Position numbers and translations under genes: made by a program. From Bacteroidia bacterium (GTDB lineage Bacteria; Bacteroidota; Bacteroidia; Bacteroidales; Paludibacteraceae), in contig RZYM01000004.1 in assembly GCA_009930305.1 (NCBI GenBank), positions 95,503 to 159,502 of the forward strand: DNA of 64,000 bases, in the 5' to 3' direction. Of this stretch, positions 16,328 to 25,184 are shown one piece after another; the first letter of the stretch is position 1, and each line of letters opens with the position of its first letter. The notes below the pieces were generated by a model. It did not search any database, was not told where the DNA came from, and worked only from the letters and a program-made list of their open reading frames with translations.

Positions 16328-17779
16328 TTATTTCTTTTTAAGGAATTCATCCATAGATGCAGCTGCTTTACGTCCATCGCCCATTGCTAGGATCACAGTA
16401 GCACCGCCACGAACTATATCACCGCCTGCAAATATCATGGGTATTGCACTTTGTAAATTGTCATTTACAATAATAGTGCCTTTCTTAGATACTTCTAAGC
16501 CTGGTATTGAATTTGGAATAAGTGGGTTAGGTGATACACCGACACTAACAATTACGGTATCAACATCAATAAGTTCTGTTGCACCTTCAATTGCTACAGG
16601 TTTACGACGCCCTGATGCATCAGCTTCGCCTAATTCCATTTTTTGCAAAAGCATTTGTTTAACACGCCCTTTTTCATCTCCGTAATATTCGATAGGGTTG
16701 TGAAGTGTTCTAAACTCTATACCTTCTTCTTTTGCATGTTTTACTTCTTCTATACGTGCAGGCATTTCTTCTTCGCTACGACGATATACTATCATTGCCA
16801 ATTCAGCGCCCAAACGTTTTGCTGTACGAACAGAATCCATGGCGGTATTACCACCACCAATAACTGCTACACGTTTACCTTTTAACATAGGAGTGTCAAA
16901 TTGATCTTTTGCAGCTCCCATAAGGTTAATACGTGTTAAGTATTCGTTTGATGACATGATGCCTATAAGGTTTTCACCCTTAATACCCATAAAATTAGGT
17001 AGACCGGCTCCACTTGCAACAAATAATCCTTTGAATCCTTGTTCTTTTAAATCTTCAAAAGAAATGGTTTTACCAACGATGCAATCTTTGATAAATTTAA
17101 CGCCCATTTTTTCTAGATTTCCTATTTCAACATCAACAATAAAATTGGGCAAACGGAATTCAGGAATACCATATTTTAATACACCACCTATTTCGTGTAA
17201 TGCTTCAAATACGGTTACATCATATCCTTTTTTTGCCATATCTCCAGCGAATGATAATCCTGAAGGGCCAGAACCTACAACACCTATTTTAATGCCATTT
17301 GGGGTAGCAATTTCCGGTATTGAAATAGATCCGCTTTCGCGTTCGTAGTCAGCTGCAAAACGTTCCAAATAGCCAATAGCAACAGCTTTTTTGCCCATTT
17401 TTAAATGAATACATTGGCTTTCGCATTGTCTTTCTTGTGGGCAAACACGACCGCAAACCGCAGGAAGTGCAGATGTCATTTTTAAAACCTGTGCAGCCTC
17501 TAAAAATGCGCCACGTTCAATATTTTTGATAAATGACGGAATATTGATGCTTACAGGACAACCTGTAACACAACTTGGATTAGGACAATCTAAGCAGCGT
17601 TTTGCTTCAAGTAATGCTTGGTCTTTGTTTAGTCCTTGGTTTACTTCCTCATAATTATGACTACGGTATTCACCATCTAATTCGTTCATCTTGACACGGG
17701 TAATCTCCGTACGTTCTTTGTTTTTCATTGCTTTACGCAATTCTTCACGCCAAGCAGCGCTTCTATCTGTTAGTTCCAT
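16328..17779 (-). CDS. nfnB: NfnB/GltD-like NADPH oxidoreductase, large subunit with Fe-S clusters
   Basis: 483 residues. An N-terminal cysteine-rich domain (CLDCPNPSCVTGCPVSINIP near 62-81, then CGRVCPQERQCESQC near 105) binds two [4Fe-4S] clusters. An FAD domain (VVGSGPSGLSFAGDMAKKG) and an NADPH domain (AVIGGGNTAMDSVRTAKRLG) follow. Such proteins are annotated as glutamate synthase small chain, but next to an NfnA-like partner and without GltB they match the electron-bifurcating NADH-dependent ferredoxin:NADP+ oxidoreductase. The start is MELTDRSAAW at 17777-17779, 16 bases after nfnA; a longer frame overlaps nfnA. Confidence 0.82.
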   Translation of the reverse strand: MELTDRSAAWREELRKAMKNKERTEITRVKMNELDGEYRSHNYEEVNQGLNKDQALLEAKRCLDCPNPSCVTGCPVSINIPSFIKNIERGAFLEAAQVLKMTSALPAVCGRVCPQERQCESQCIHLKMGKKAVAIGYLERFAADYERESGSISIPEIATPNGIKIGVVGSGPSGLSFAGDMAKKGYDVTVFEALHEIGGVLKYGIPEFRLPNFIVDVEIGNLEKMGVKFIKDCIVGKTISFEDLKEQGFKGLFVASGAGLPNFMGIKGENLIGIMSSNEYLTRINLMGAAKDQFDTPMLKGKRVAVIGGGNTAMDSVRTAKRLGAELAMIVYRRSEEEMPARIEEVKHAKEEGIEFRTLHNPIEYYGDEKGRVKQMLLQKMELGEADASGRRKPVAIEGATELIDVDTVIVSVGVSPNPLIPNSIPGLEVSKKGTIIVNDNLQSAIPMIFAGGDIVRGGATVILAMGDGRKAAASMDEFLKKK

Positions 17780-17795
17780 ACTTACATTCTCCGTG

Positions 17796-18620
17796 TTATA
17801 ATTGTTCTTTATATTTAGCAAAAGCTGCTTGTTCTTGTTCGCGATAAGCTCCCAAACGCATCATCATTTCGTCGAAGTTAACTTGGTGAGCATCAAATTC
17901 AGGTCCGTCAATACATACAAATTTTGTTTCTCCTCCAATGCTTACACGGCATGCACCACACATTCCCGTACCATCAACCATAATTGTATTTAACGAAGCA
18001 ACTGTTGGTACATTATATTTTTTAGTTAGAAGAGATACGAATTTCATCATGATAGCAGGACCTATAGTTACGCACAAATCAACTTTTTCGCGGTTAATTA
18101 CATTCTCGATGCCGTTAGTAACAAGTCCTTTTGTTCCATAAGAACCATCATCTGTCATAATAATTATTTCGTCAGCATATTGACGCATTTGTTCTTCCAG
18201 GATTATTAAATCTTTAGTTCTTGCAGCAAGTACTACAATTACTTTGTTGCCTGCTTTTTTCAAAGCTTCAACAATAGGCAACATTGGAGCAGTCCCAACA
18301 CCACCGCATGCGCAAACAACAGTACCGAATTTGTCAATGTGTGTTGCTTTCCCAAGTGGGCCGACAACATCTTCAATATAGTCGCCTGCATTTAGCGAGC
18401 AAAGTTTTGTTGATGAAACTCCGATTTTTTGTACAACCAATGTAATTGTGCCTTTTTCAATATCAGATCCTGCAATTGTCAAAGGAATTCTTTCTCCGTC
18501 TTTGTCAATACGAACAATAACAAAATGTCCTGCTCGGCGGGCTTTGGCTATAAGCGGAGCCTCAATGTCTAAGCTAACCACATTTTCAGAAAAGTTCTTT
18601 TTTGATATAATCTTATTCAT
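17796..18620 (-). CDS. nfnA: NfnA-like FAD/[2Fe-2S] NAD-binding subunit
   Basis: 274 residues of the ferredoxin-NADP reductase fold: an FAD-binding barrel (1-100, with the flavin motif RIPLTIAGSD), an NAD domain (VCACGGVGTAPMLPIVEALK near 110), and a C-terminal cysteine motif DGTGMCGACRVSIGGETKFVC that holds a [2Fe-2S] cluster. With NfnB it would couple NADH and reduced ferredoxin to NADPH formation. Homologues are also called sulfide dehydrogenase or PyrK-like. The start MNKIISKKNFS at 18618-18620 fits the family; an ATG 13 codons upstream gives an uncharacteristic extension. Confidence 0.82.
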   Translation of the reverse strand: MNKIISKKNFSENVVSLDIEAPLIAKARRAGHFVIVRIDKDGERIPLTIAGSDIEKGTITLVVQKIGVSSTKLCSLNAGDYIEDVVGPLGKATHIDKFGTVVCACGGVGTAPMLPIVEALKKAGNKVIVVLAARTKDLIILEEQMRQYADEIIIMTDDGSYGTKGLVTNGIENVINREKVDLCVTIGPAIMMKFVSLLTKKYNVPTVASLNTIMVDGTGMCGACRVSIGGETKFVCIDGPEFDAHQVNFDEMMMRLGAYREQEQAAFAKYKEQL

Positions 18621-18672
18621 TATTTTTTTTTGAATTATAAGTTCTGGACTTTGTGTCATTTTTAAGCAAAAA

Positions 18673-18742
18673 CATGTCCGAAACTATCAATTTATATAAA
18701 CGGACATGGGCGGGTTAACCTAACCCGCCCGTTTATATCCGT
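18673..18742 (-). repeat. GC-rich hairpin between gdhA and nfnA, with an overlapping alternative stem
   Basis: GGGCGGGTTA (18708-18717) pairs with TAACCCGCCC (18721-18730) around a 3-base loop, and ATATAAACGG/CCGTTTATAT can extend the stem outward past an internal bulge. No long T-run follows, so it is a poor intrinsic terminator. CATGTCCG (18673-18680) and CGGACATG (18701-18708) can form a second stem that competes for the same strand. In this AT-rich genome such a GC block stands out. Confidence 0.6.
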
Positions 18743-18766
18743 GCATTTAAAGGTTAATACCAGTGC

Positions 18767-20101
18767 TTAGATTATACCTTGAGCCATCATAGCTTTAGCA
18801 ACTTTCATAAAGCCTGCGATATTTGCACCTTTAGCGTAGTTGATATATCCGTCAGGTTCAGTACCGTATTTAACACAGTTTGCGTGAATGTCAGCCATGA
18901 TACCTTTTAATTTGGAATCAACTTCTTCGCGAGACCAACTTAAACGTTCTGAGTTTTGACTCATTTCCAAACCTGATGTAGCAACACCACCTGCGTTTGC
19001 AGCCTTACCCGGAGCATATAATAATTTAGCTTTTTGGAATATATCTATAGCCTCAGGAGTTGTAGGCATGTTAGCACCTTCAGATACTGCAATAATTCCA
19101 TTGTTAACGAGTTTTTGAGCATCTTCAGCGTTGATTTCGTTTTGTGTTGCTGATGGTAATGCAATATCAGCTTTCTCTCCCCAAGGGCGAGCGCCTTCTA
19201 CATATTTGCAACCATACTTATCAGCATATTCTTTGATACGTCCGCGTTGAACGTCTTTCAAATCTTTTACGAATTCCAATTTTTCTTTTGTGATACCATT
19301 AGGATCATATATATAACCATTAGAATCAGAAAGAGTCAAAGGAATTGCTCCTAATTCGATTAATTTTTCGCATGTGTATTGAGCAACGTTACCTGAACCT
19401 GATACAAGACATTTTTTGCCTTTAAGTTCGATGTTACGTGTTTTCAACATACTTAACAAGAAGTATATGTTACCATAACCGGTTGCCTCAGGACGGATTA
19501 ATGAGCCACCGAATTCCAAACCTTTACCGGTAAATGTACCTGTAAACTCGTGTTGTAATTTGCGATACATACCGAACATAAAACCAACTTCACGACCACC
19601 AACACCTATATCACCTGCAGGTATATCAGTATTAGGACCTATGTGGCGTGCTAATTCAAGCAAATAAGCTTGGCAAAAACGCATTACTTCGTTGTTAGAT
19701 TTACCTCTTGGTGAAAAATCCGAACCACCTTTTGCACCACCCATAGGCAATGTTGTAAGAGCGTTCTTAAATGTTTGTTCGAATGCAAGGAATTTTAAAA
19801 TTGATAAATTAACTGAAGAGTGGAAACGAATGCCACCTTTATAAGGTCCGATAGCCATATTGTGTTGTACACGATATGCCATATTGGTTTGTACGTTACC
19901 TTTATCATCAACCCATGATACTCGGAATGTAAAAATACGATCTGGAATACAGAGTCTCTCAATTAAATTAGCTTTCTCGAATTCAGGATGTTTGTTGTAC
20001 TCCTCTTCAATTGAATTTAAAACCTCACTTACAGCTTGAATGTATTCAGGTTCATTTGGAAACCTTTTTTTCAAGCCTTCTACTACATTTTGTGCATTCA
20101 T
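18767..20101 (-). CDS. gdhA: NADP-type glutamate dehydrogenase
   Basis: Hexameric enzyme that aminates 2-oxoglutarate with ammonia; 444 residues is the length of the biosynthetic GdhA class. The catalytic-lysine region PYKGGIRFHSSVNLSILKFL (near 90) and LPMGGAKGGSDF (near 120) are intact, and the Rossmann segment CLVSGSGNVAQYTCEKLIELG lies near 235. It has its own promoter and is followed, after a GC-rich hairpin, by nfnAB and ddh, which supply or use NADPH and ammonia. Confidence 0.95.
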   Translation of the reverse strand: MNAQNVVEGLKKRFPNEPEYIQAVSEVLNSIEEEYNKHPEFEKANLIERLCIPDRIFTFRVSWVDDKGNVQTNMAYRVQHNMAIGPYKGGIRFHSSVNLSILKFLAFEQTFKNALTTLPMGGAKGGSDFSPRGKSNNEVMRFCQAYLLELARHIGPNTDIPAGDIGVGGREVGFMFGMYRKLQHEFTGTFTGKGLEFGGSLIRPEATGYGNIYFLLSMLKTRNIELKGKKCLVSGSGNVAQYTCEKLIELGAIPLTLSDSNGYIYDPNGITKEKLEFVKDLKDVQRGRIKEYADKYGCKYVEGARPWGEKADIALPSATQNEINAEDAQKLVNNGIIAVSEGANMPTTPEAIDIFQKAKLLYAPGKAANAGGVATSGLEMSQNSERLSWSREEVDSKLKGIMADIHANCVKYGTEPDGYINYAKGANIAGFMKVAKAMMAQGII

Positions 20102-20413
20102 AATTATGTTGTTTATATAGATATAACTGTTACTTTATTTCGATGTGCAAAGTTAAACAAAAAAATAGTTGAAGCACAAAAGTCATAAGTAAAAATAGAT
20201 ATTAAAAAATGACATAATGCAATTTGCTATATTTTTACTATAAAAAATGTAATATTGCAACTATTTATGTTTGTTTATTTATGATTTGATATTTTGGTAG
20301 TTTTAAAAGTACGATTGTTATGAAAAAAATATCATTTATATGTTTATTGTGCGTAATTTTCTTAAATTTGTTGCTCAAAGCATTAGTCTTTAAATTTATC
20401 TTTATATTATATT
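20102..20413. other. 312-base AT-rich intergenic region
   Basis: The left part holds the gdhA promoter (minus strand TAACTTTG at 20148-20155). The right part precedes the small membrane-protein gene and contains TAAATTTG near 20363-20372, which could be its -7 element. A 33-codon hydrophobic frame at 20320-20421 overlaps that gene and is not credited. Confidence 0.5.
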
Positions 20414-20806
20414 ATGTTTAAAAATTGCGTTATTAGTACAAAAGCAAAAGTTATTAGCATAGTTTCTGCCATATTGCTGCTAATATTGGCAGGATTTATC
20501 TATTTCAGATTTTATTTTGTATTTGGAGAAGGTGTAAAAGCGGGTGAACTAAATTATTGTACTTACAAAGGATATGTTTTTAAAACATACGAAGGGAAAT
20601 TGATTCAATCCGGTTTTAAAGCTCAATCAGTTGGAACCATACAATCATATGAATTCCCTTTTTCTGTAGAAAGTAAAACAGTGGCTGATTCTTTGATGCG
20701 CTGCAGTGGACGACATGTAGAACTTCACTATAAAGAGTATATTGCTCCGCTTCCTTGGCGAGGTGTTAATAAGTTTGTGGTAGATGATATAATTTCAGTA
20801 AAATAA
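20414..20806 (+). CDS. Conserved hypothetical single-pass membrane protein
   Basis: 130 residues. A short cytoplasmic start is followed by one helix (about 11-37, [23 protein letters not shown]) and a soluble, probably periplasmic domain. The sequence [26 protein letters not shown] resembles a family of small Bacteroidetes proteins that, as I recall, are often labelled 6-phosphogluconate dehydrogenase by mistake; nothing here supports an enzyme. It stands alone before valS and has its own terminator. Function unknown. Confidence 0.75.
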   Translation: MFKNCVISTKAKVISIVSAILLLILAGFIYFRFYFVFGEGVKAGELNYCTYKGYVFKTYEGKLIQSGFKAQSVGTIQSYEFPFSVESKTVADSLMRCSGRHVELHYKEYIAPLPWRGVNKFVVDDIISVK

Positions 20807-20826
20807 AATTTTTGTTATACAGTAGT

Positions 20827-20855
20827 CCCAACTCAAAAGAGTTGGGATTTTTTTT
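20827..20855 (+). terminator. Terminator after the small membrane-protein gene
   Basis: CCCAACTC and GAGTTGGG close an AAAA loop and are followed by a run of eight T. It ends the upstream gene before the valS promoter. Confidence 0.88.
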
Positions 20856-20890
20856 ATTATATGATATACACTATATAATAACATTTTATG

Positions 20891-20898
20891 TACCTTTG
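20891..20898 (+). promoter_or_regulatory. valS promoter -7 element
   Basis: TACCTTTG matches TAnnTTTG and stands 28 bases before the valS ATG at 20926. Confidence 0.7.
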
Positions 20899-20925
20899 TC
20901 CCTTCATATTTTTAGAGACCTTTTT

Positions 20926-23550
20926 ATGGAATCAGAAAGCAAATATAAGCCTTCAGAAGTAGAGCCCAAGTGGTATCAGTATTGGTTGGATAATGGTATG
21001 TTTAATTCGCAACCCGATAATCGCGAACCTTATACAATAGTGATACCTCCACCAAATGTAACAGGTGTTTTACATATGGGACACATGCTTAATAATACCA
21101 TACAAGATATTTTAGTAAGGCGTGCCAGAATGTTAGGTAAAAATGCATGTTGGGTACCTGGTACAGATCATGCATCAATTGCAACAGAGGCAAAAGTTGT
21201 AAATAAATTAGCACAACAAGGTATTAAAAAAACAGATCTTACGCGTGATGAGTTTTTGAAACATGCATGGGAATGGACAGACGAACATGGTGGTATAATA
21301 CTTAAACAATTACGTAAACTGGGAGCTTCTTGCGATTGGAACAGAACTTCATTTACAATGGATGAGACTCGTTCTGAAAGTGTAATAAGCGTATTCTGTG
21401 ATTTATATCAAAAAGGCCTAATATATAGAGGTGTAAGAATGGTCAATTGGGATCCTAAAGCACTTACAGCTTTATCTGATGAAGAGGTTATATATCAAGA
21501 AGAGCATGGTAAATTATTTTATTTACGTTATAAAATAGAAGGAGAAGATGGATATGCAGTTGTAGCAACAACTCGTCCTGAAACCATAATGGGTGATACT
21601 GCAATGTGTATCAATCCTAATGATCCTAAAAACCAACATCTTAAAGGTAAAAAAGTAATAGTTCCTTTAGTCGGACGTGTAATTCCTGTAATTGAAGATG
21701 AATATGTTGATATAGAGTTTGGAACAGGTTGCTTAAAAGTAACTCCGGCTCATGATGTTAACGACTATATGTTGGGCGAAAAATATAATTTACCTACAAT
21801 AGATATCTTTAATGATAATGGTACGATAAGTCAAGCTGCCGGTATATATATAGGCAAGGATAGATTTGATGTCCGCAAGCAAATTGAAAATGACTTGAAT
21901 GCAGCAGGTTTACTCGAAAAAACCGAAGCCTACACTAATAAGGTTGGATATTCTGAACGTACCAATGTAGTTATTGAACCTAAATTGTCAATGCAGTGGT
22001 TCCTAAAAATGGAACATCTTGCGAAACCCGCTTTGGATGAAGTAATGAACGATAATCTTAAATTCTATCCTCCAAAATACAAAAATACATATCGTTATTG
22101 GATGGAGAATATTAAGGATTGGTGTATAAGTCGTCAACTTTGGTGGGGACATCGTATACCTGCTTATTATTTGCCGCAAGGTGGTTTTGTCATAGCTAAA
22201 TCGGTTGAAGAGGCTTTAGTTTTAGCAAAACAGAAAACAGGTGATACATTTTTGACCATTAAAGACTTAAGACAAGATGAAGATTGCTTGGATACATGGT
22301 TCTCATCATGGTTATGGCCTATATCACTATTTGACGGAATAAACAAACCCGGAAATAAAGATATCTCATATTATTATCCAACTGCCGACTTGGTAACAGG
22401 ACCTGATATTATATTCTTTTGGGTAGCACGTATGATAATGGCGGGTTACGAATATATGGGTGATATGCCATTTAAACATGTTTATTTTACTGGTATTGTG
22501 CGTGATAAGTTAGGCAGAAAGATGTCAAAATCATTAGGTAATTCGCCTGATCCACTTGATTTGATTTCGCAATACGGAGCTGATGGTGTTCGTATGGGTA
22601 TGATGTTGGCAGCCCCTGCCGGCAATGATGTCCATTTTGATGAGGCATTGTGCGAACAAGGACGTAATTTCAATAATAAGATTTGGAATGCAATGCGTTT
22701 GGTAAAAGGTTGGCAAGTTTCTGATTCTGTACAACCTGAAATAGCAAAAATGGCAGTTGAATGGTTTGATGAACAATTGAGCGCAACCATAACGGAAGTA
22801 AATGATCAATTTGATAAATATCGTTTATCGGAAGCATTACTTCGTGTTTATAAATTATTCTGGGATGAGTTTTCTTCTTGGTATCTTGAAATGATTAAAC
22901 CGGCTTATGGTCAGGCTATAGACAATATTACATATCAAGCAACATTGAAATTCTTTGAAAAATTATGCTTGTTATTGCATCCTTTTATGCCGTTTATTAC
23001 AGAAGAAGTATGGCAAGTTATTTCAGAACGTAAAAAAGGCGAAAGTATAATGTATGCATCTTGGCCGTTTGCAGGCAAAACGAATACTGAGTTTTTAGAT
23101 TCTTTTGAGCGTACCAAAGAATTGGTATCTGCCATACGTGCAATCCGTTTAGAAAAGAACATTCCATTTAAAGATGCTTTGCGTTTACAAGTATTATCTA
23201 ACGATCATGATAATTCTTACAATGCTGTTGTTGCTAAAATTTGTAATATATCTTCAATAGAGGCGATATCTGAAAAGGAACCTATGTCAGTTTCTTTCTT
23301 AGTGCGTACCGTTGAATATGCTATTCCATTGGCGCAAAGTCTGAATGTTGAAGAAGAAATAAAGAAAGCAGAGGCTGAAATTAAATATTTAGAAGGATTT
23401 TTAGTTTCTGTTGAAAAAAAATTAGGTAACGAAAAATTTGTTGCTAATGCAAAACCTGAAGTCGTTGAAAACGAGCGTAAGAAAAAGGCTGATGCAGAGA
23501 GCAAGTTGTCTAGTATGCGTCTTACATTGTCGCAATTAAATAAGAAGTAA
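20926..23550 (+). CDS. valS: Valyl-tRNA synthetase
   Basis: Charges tRNA-Val. 874 residues of the class I ValS type. The nucleotide-binding HIGH variant HMGH is at about residues 50-53 ([15 protein letters not shown]), the editing domain spans about 190-340 ([14 protein letters not shown]), and KMSKS lies at about 532 ([14 protein letters not shown]). A C-terminal coiled-coil arm (about 805-874, rich in Glu and Lys) is the ValS-specific tRNA-binding tail. The start is the ATG at 20926 ([20 protein letters not shown]), just downstream of the promoter element; a longer reading would begin upstream of the promoter. Confidence 0.96.
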   Translation: MESESKYKPSEVEPKWYQYWLDNGMFNSQPDNREPYTIVIPPPNVTGVLHMGHMLNNTIQDILVRRARMLGKNACWVPGTDHASIATEAKVVNKLAQQGIKKTDLTRDEFLKHAWEWTDEHGGIILKQLRKLGASCDWNRTSFTMDETRSESVISVFCDLYQKGLIYRGVRMVNWDPKALTALSDEEVIYQEEHGKLFYLRYKIEGEDGYAVVATTRPETIMGDTAMCINPNDPKNQHLKGKKVIVPLVGRVIPVIEDEYVDIEFGTGCLKVTPAHDVNDYMLGEKYNLPTIDIFNDNGTISQAAGIYIGKDRFDVRKQIENDLNAAGLLEKTEAYTNKVGYSERTNVVIEPKLSMQWFLKMEHLAKPALDEVMNDNLKFYPPKYKNTYRYWMENIKDWCISRQLWWGHRIPAYYLPQGGFVIAKSVEEALVLAKQKTGDTFLTIKDLRQDEDCLDTWFSSWLWPISLFDGINKPGNKDISYYYPTADLVTGPDIIFFWVARMIMAGYEYMGDMPFKHVYFTGIVRDKLGRKMSKSLGNSPDPLDLISQYGADGVRMGMMLAAPAGNDVHFDEALCEQGRNFNNKIWNAMRLVKGWQVSDSVQPEIAKMAVEWFDEQLSATITEVNDQFDKYRLSEALLRVYKLFWDEFSSWYLEMIKPAYGQAIDNITYQATLKFFEKLCLLLHPFMPFITEEVWQVISERKKGESIMYASWPFAGKTNTEFLDSFERTKELVSAIRAIRLEKNIPFKDALRLQVLSNDHDNSYNAVVAKICNISSIEAISEKEPMSVSFLVRTVEYAIPLAQSLNVEEEIKKAEAEIKYLEGFLVSVEKKLGNEKFVANAKPEVVENERKKKADAESKLSSMRLTLSQLNKK

Positions 23551-23594
23551 TCTGATAATCAATAAATAATTATTTTAAAATCTTTAATGCAATC

Positions 23595-25055
23595 ATGAGT
23601 GATCAACCTTCAAAAATTTCATTCTACAAAGGAGATAATATTCCTTTGGAGATGCACAAAGTTAGAATCGTACAAAAACTGTTTTTACCAAAAATAGAAG
23701 ATCGTAAACAGAACATGAATGATGCCGGCAACAATACTTTCTTGTTGCAAAATCGCGACATCTTTATGGATATGTTAACCGATAGTGGTGTTAACGCAAT
23801 GAGTGATCGTCAACAAGCATCAATGTTAATAGCAGACGATAGCTATGCCGGCAGCGAGACTTACAACCGTTTAACAAATAAACTTACAGAAATTTTTGGC
23901 ACAAAATATTTTCTCCCTACACACCAAGGTCGTGCTGCTGAGAATATATTGGCAGAGGCTTTTGTAAGACCGGGAATGGTAACTTTGATGAACTTCCACT
24001 TTACAACAACAAAAGCTCACATAACTCGTATGGGCGGTTCTGTTGAAGAATTGATTATCAAAGAAGGTTTGGAACCAAACAATAATAACCCTTTTAAAGG
24101 AAACTTTGATTTGGATTTATTGCGTAAACGTATTAAAGAAATAGGACCTAAGAATGTAGCATTTGTTCGTATCGAAGCAGGCACAAACTTAGTTGGTGGA
24201 CAACCCCTTTCAATGGAGAATATGTTAGCTGTATCAGATATTTGTAAAGAATATGGTGTAATGAGCATACTGGATGCATCATTATTACAAGATAATTTAT
24301 ACTTTATCAAAGTACGCGAAGCAGCTGCAAAAGACATGTCAATTAGACAAATAACACGTAAATTGGCAGATGCAATGGATATTATTTACTTCTCAGCACG
24401 TAAATTAGGTTTTGCTCGTGGTGGTGGTATCTCAATGCGTGATGAGAAACTTTGTTTGAAAATGAAAGAATTTGTTCCATTATATGAGGGATTCTTAACT
24501 TATGGTGGTATGTCTGTTCGCGAAATGGAAGCTATTGCTGTTGGTTTGGACGAAACAATGGATTTTGATATTATATCACAAGGACCTCAATTTATCAAAT
24601 ATATGTGTGACGAATTGGAGAAATATGGTGTTCCTGTTATAACTCCTGCAGGTGGTTTGGGTTGTCACTTGAATGCAAGCAAGATATTACCTCAATTGCC
24701 GCATAATCAATATCCTGCTGCTGCATTGGGATCTGCATTATATATTGCAGGTGGCGTTCGTGGTATGGAACGCGGTACATTGTCAGAACAACGTGAAGAT
24801 GATGGTACAGAACGTTATGCTGAATTAGAATTACTTCGTTTGGCAGTACCTCGTCGTGTATATACATTGTCTCAAATTAATTATGCTGTAGATCGTATTA
24901 AATGGTTATATGATAATCGTAATTTAATTGGCGGCTTGGAATTTTATGACGAACCTAAAGTGCTTCGTTTCTTCTTTGGTCGTTTGCGTCCAATTTCAGA
25001 TTGGCAAGAAAGATTAGTTGCTAAATTCCGTAAGGATTTTGGTGACAGCCTATAA
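23595..25055 (+). CDS. Tryptophanase/tyrosine phenol-lyase family enzyme, TPL-like but divergent
   Basis: A 486-residue PLP-dependent beta-eliminating lyase. The PLP lysine is K270 (FSARKLGFARGGG), and Y84 matches the catalytic Tyr of TPL (SYAGSETY). Residues that, as I recall, separate the two activities are of the tyrosine phenol-lyase kind: T137 (FTTTKAH), M391 and R393 (GMERG), F459 (VLRFF); tryptophanase has Asp, Val, Ile and His there. But the arginine that contacts the PLP ring oxygen (R217 in TPL, R226 in TnaA) is L230 here (DASLLQDNLYF), and a conserved GGH is GGL (353-355). Activity is therefore uncertain. It lies 44 bases after valS, possibly cotranscribed. Confidence 0.75.
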   Translation: MSDQPSKISFYKGDNIPLEMHKVRIVQKLFLPKIEDRKQNMNDAGNNTFLLQNRDIFMDMLTDSGVNAMSDRQQASMLIADDSYAGSETYNRLTNKLTEIFGTKYFLPTHQGRAAENILAEAFVRPGMVTLMNFHFTTTKAHITRMGGSVEELIIKEGLEPNNNNPFKGNFDLDLLRKRIKEIGPKNVAFVRIEAGTNLVGGQPLSMENMLAVSDICKEYGVMSILDASLLQDNLYFIKVREAAAKDMSIRQITRKLADAMDIIYFSARKLGFARGGGISMRDEKLCLKMKEFVPLYEGFLTYGGMSVREMEAIAVGLDETMDFDIISQGPQFIKYMCDELEKYGVPVITPAGGLGCHLNASKILPQLPHNQYPAAALGSALYIAGGVRGMERGTLSEQREDDGTERYAELELLRLAVPRRVYTLSQINYAVDRIKWLYDNRNLIGGLEFYDEPKVLRFFFGRLRPISDWQERLVAKFRKDFGDSL

Positions 25056-25124
25056 TTGCTGATTCTGGCAGATTATTAATCTTGTGAATTTGTTTGTTTC
25101 TTAAAGGACAAATATATATATATA

Positions 25125-25166
25125 TACAAAAAGGATGATTCTTAGCTGAGAATCATCCTTTTTGTA
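25125..25166. terminator. Bidirectional terminator between the lyase and fadD genes
   Basis: An 18-bp stem (25125-25142 with 25149-25166) holds a 6-base loop, and the A5/T5 runs serve both convergent genes. A short AT-dinucleotide run lies just before it. Confidence 0.88.
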
Positions 25167-25184
25167 TGAAGTTATAGCCTATAA

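Noticed and set aside
16328..18620. A GltBD glutamate synthase
   Set aside because: No large GltB subunit is present, and the FAD/[2Fe-2S] partner gene matches the NfnAB pair instead.
20320..20421. A 33-codon hydrophobic reading frame (MKKISFICLLCVIFLN...) before the small membrane-protein gene
   Set aside because: It overlaps the following gene out of frame, and AT-rich DNA yields such hydrophobic frames by chance.
25111..25126. An AT-dinucleotide run as a microsatellite or replication feature
   Set aside because: It is short and lies beside a terminator in AT-rich DNA; nothing else supports a role.
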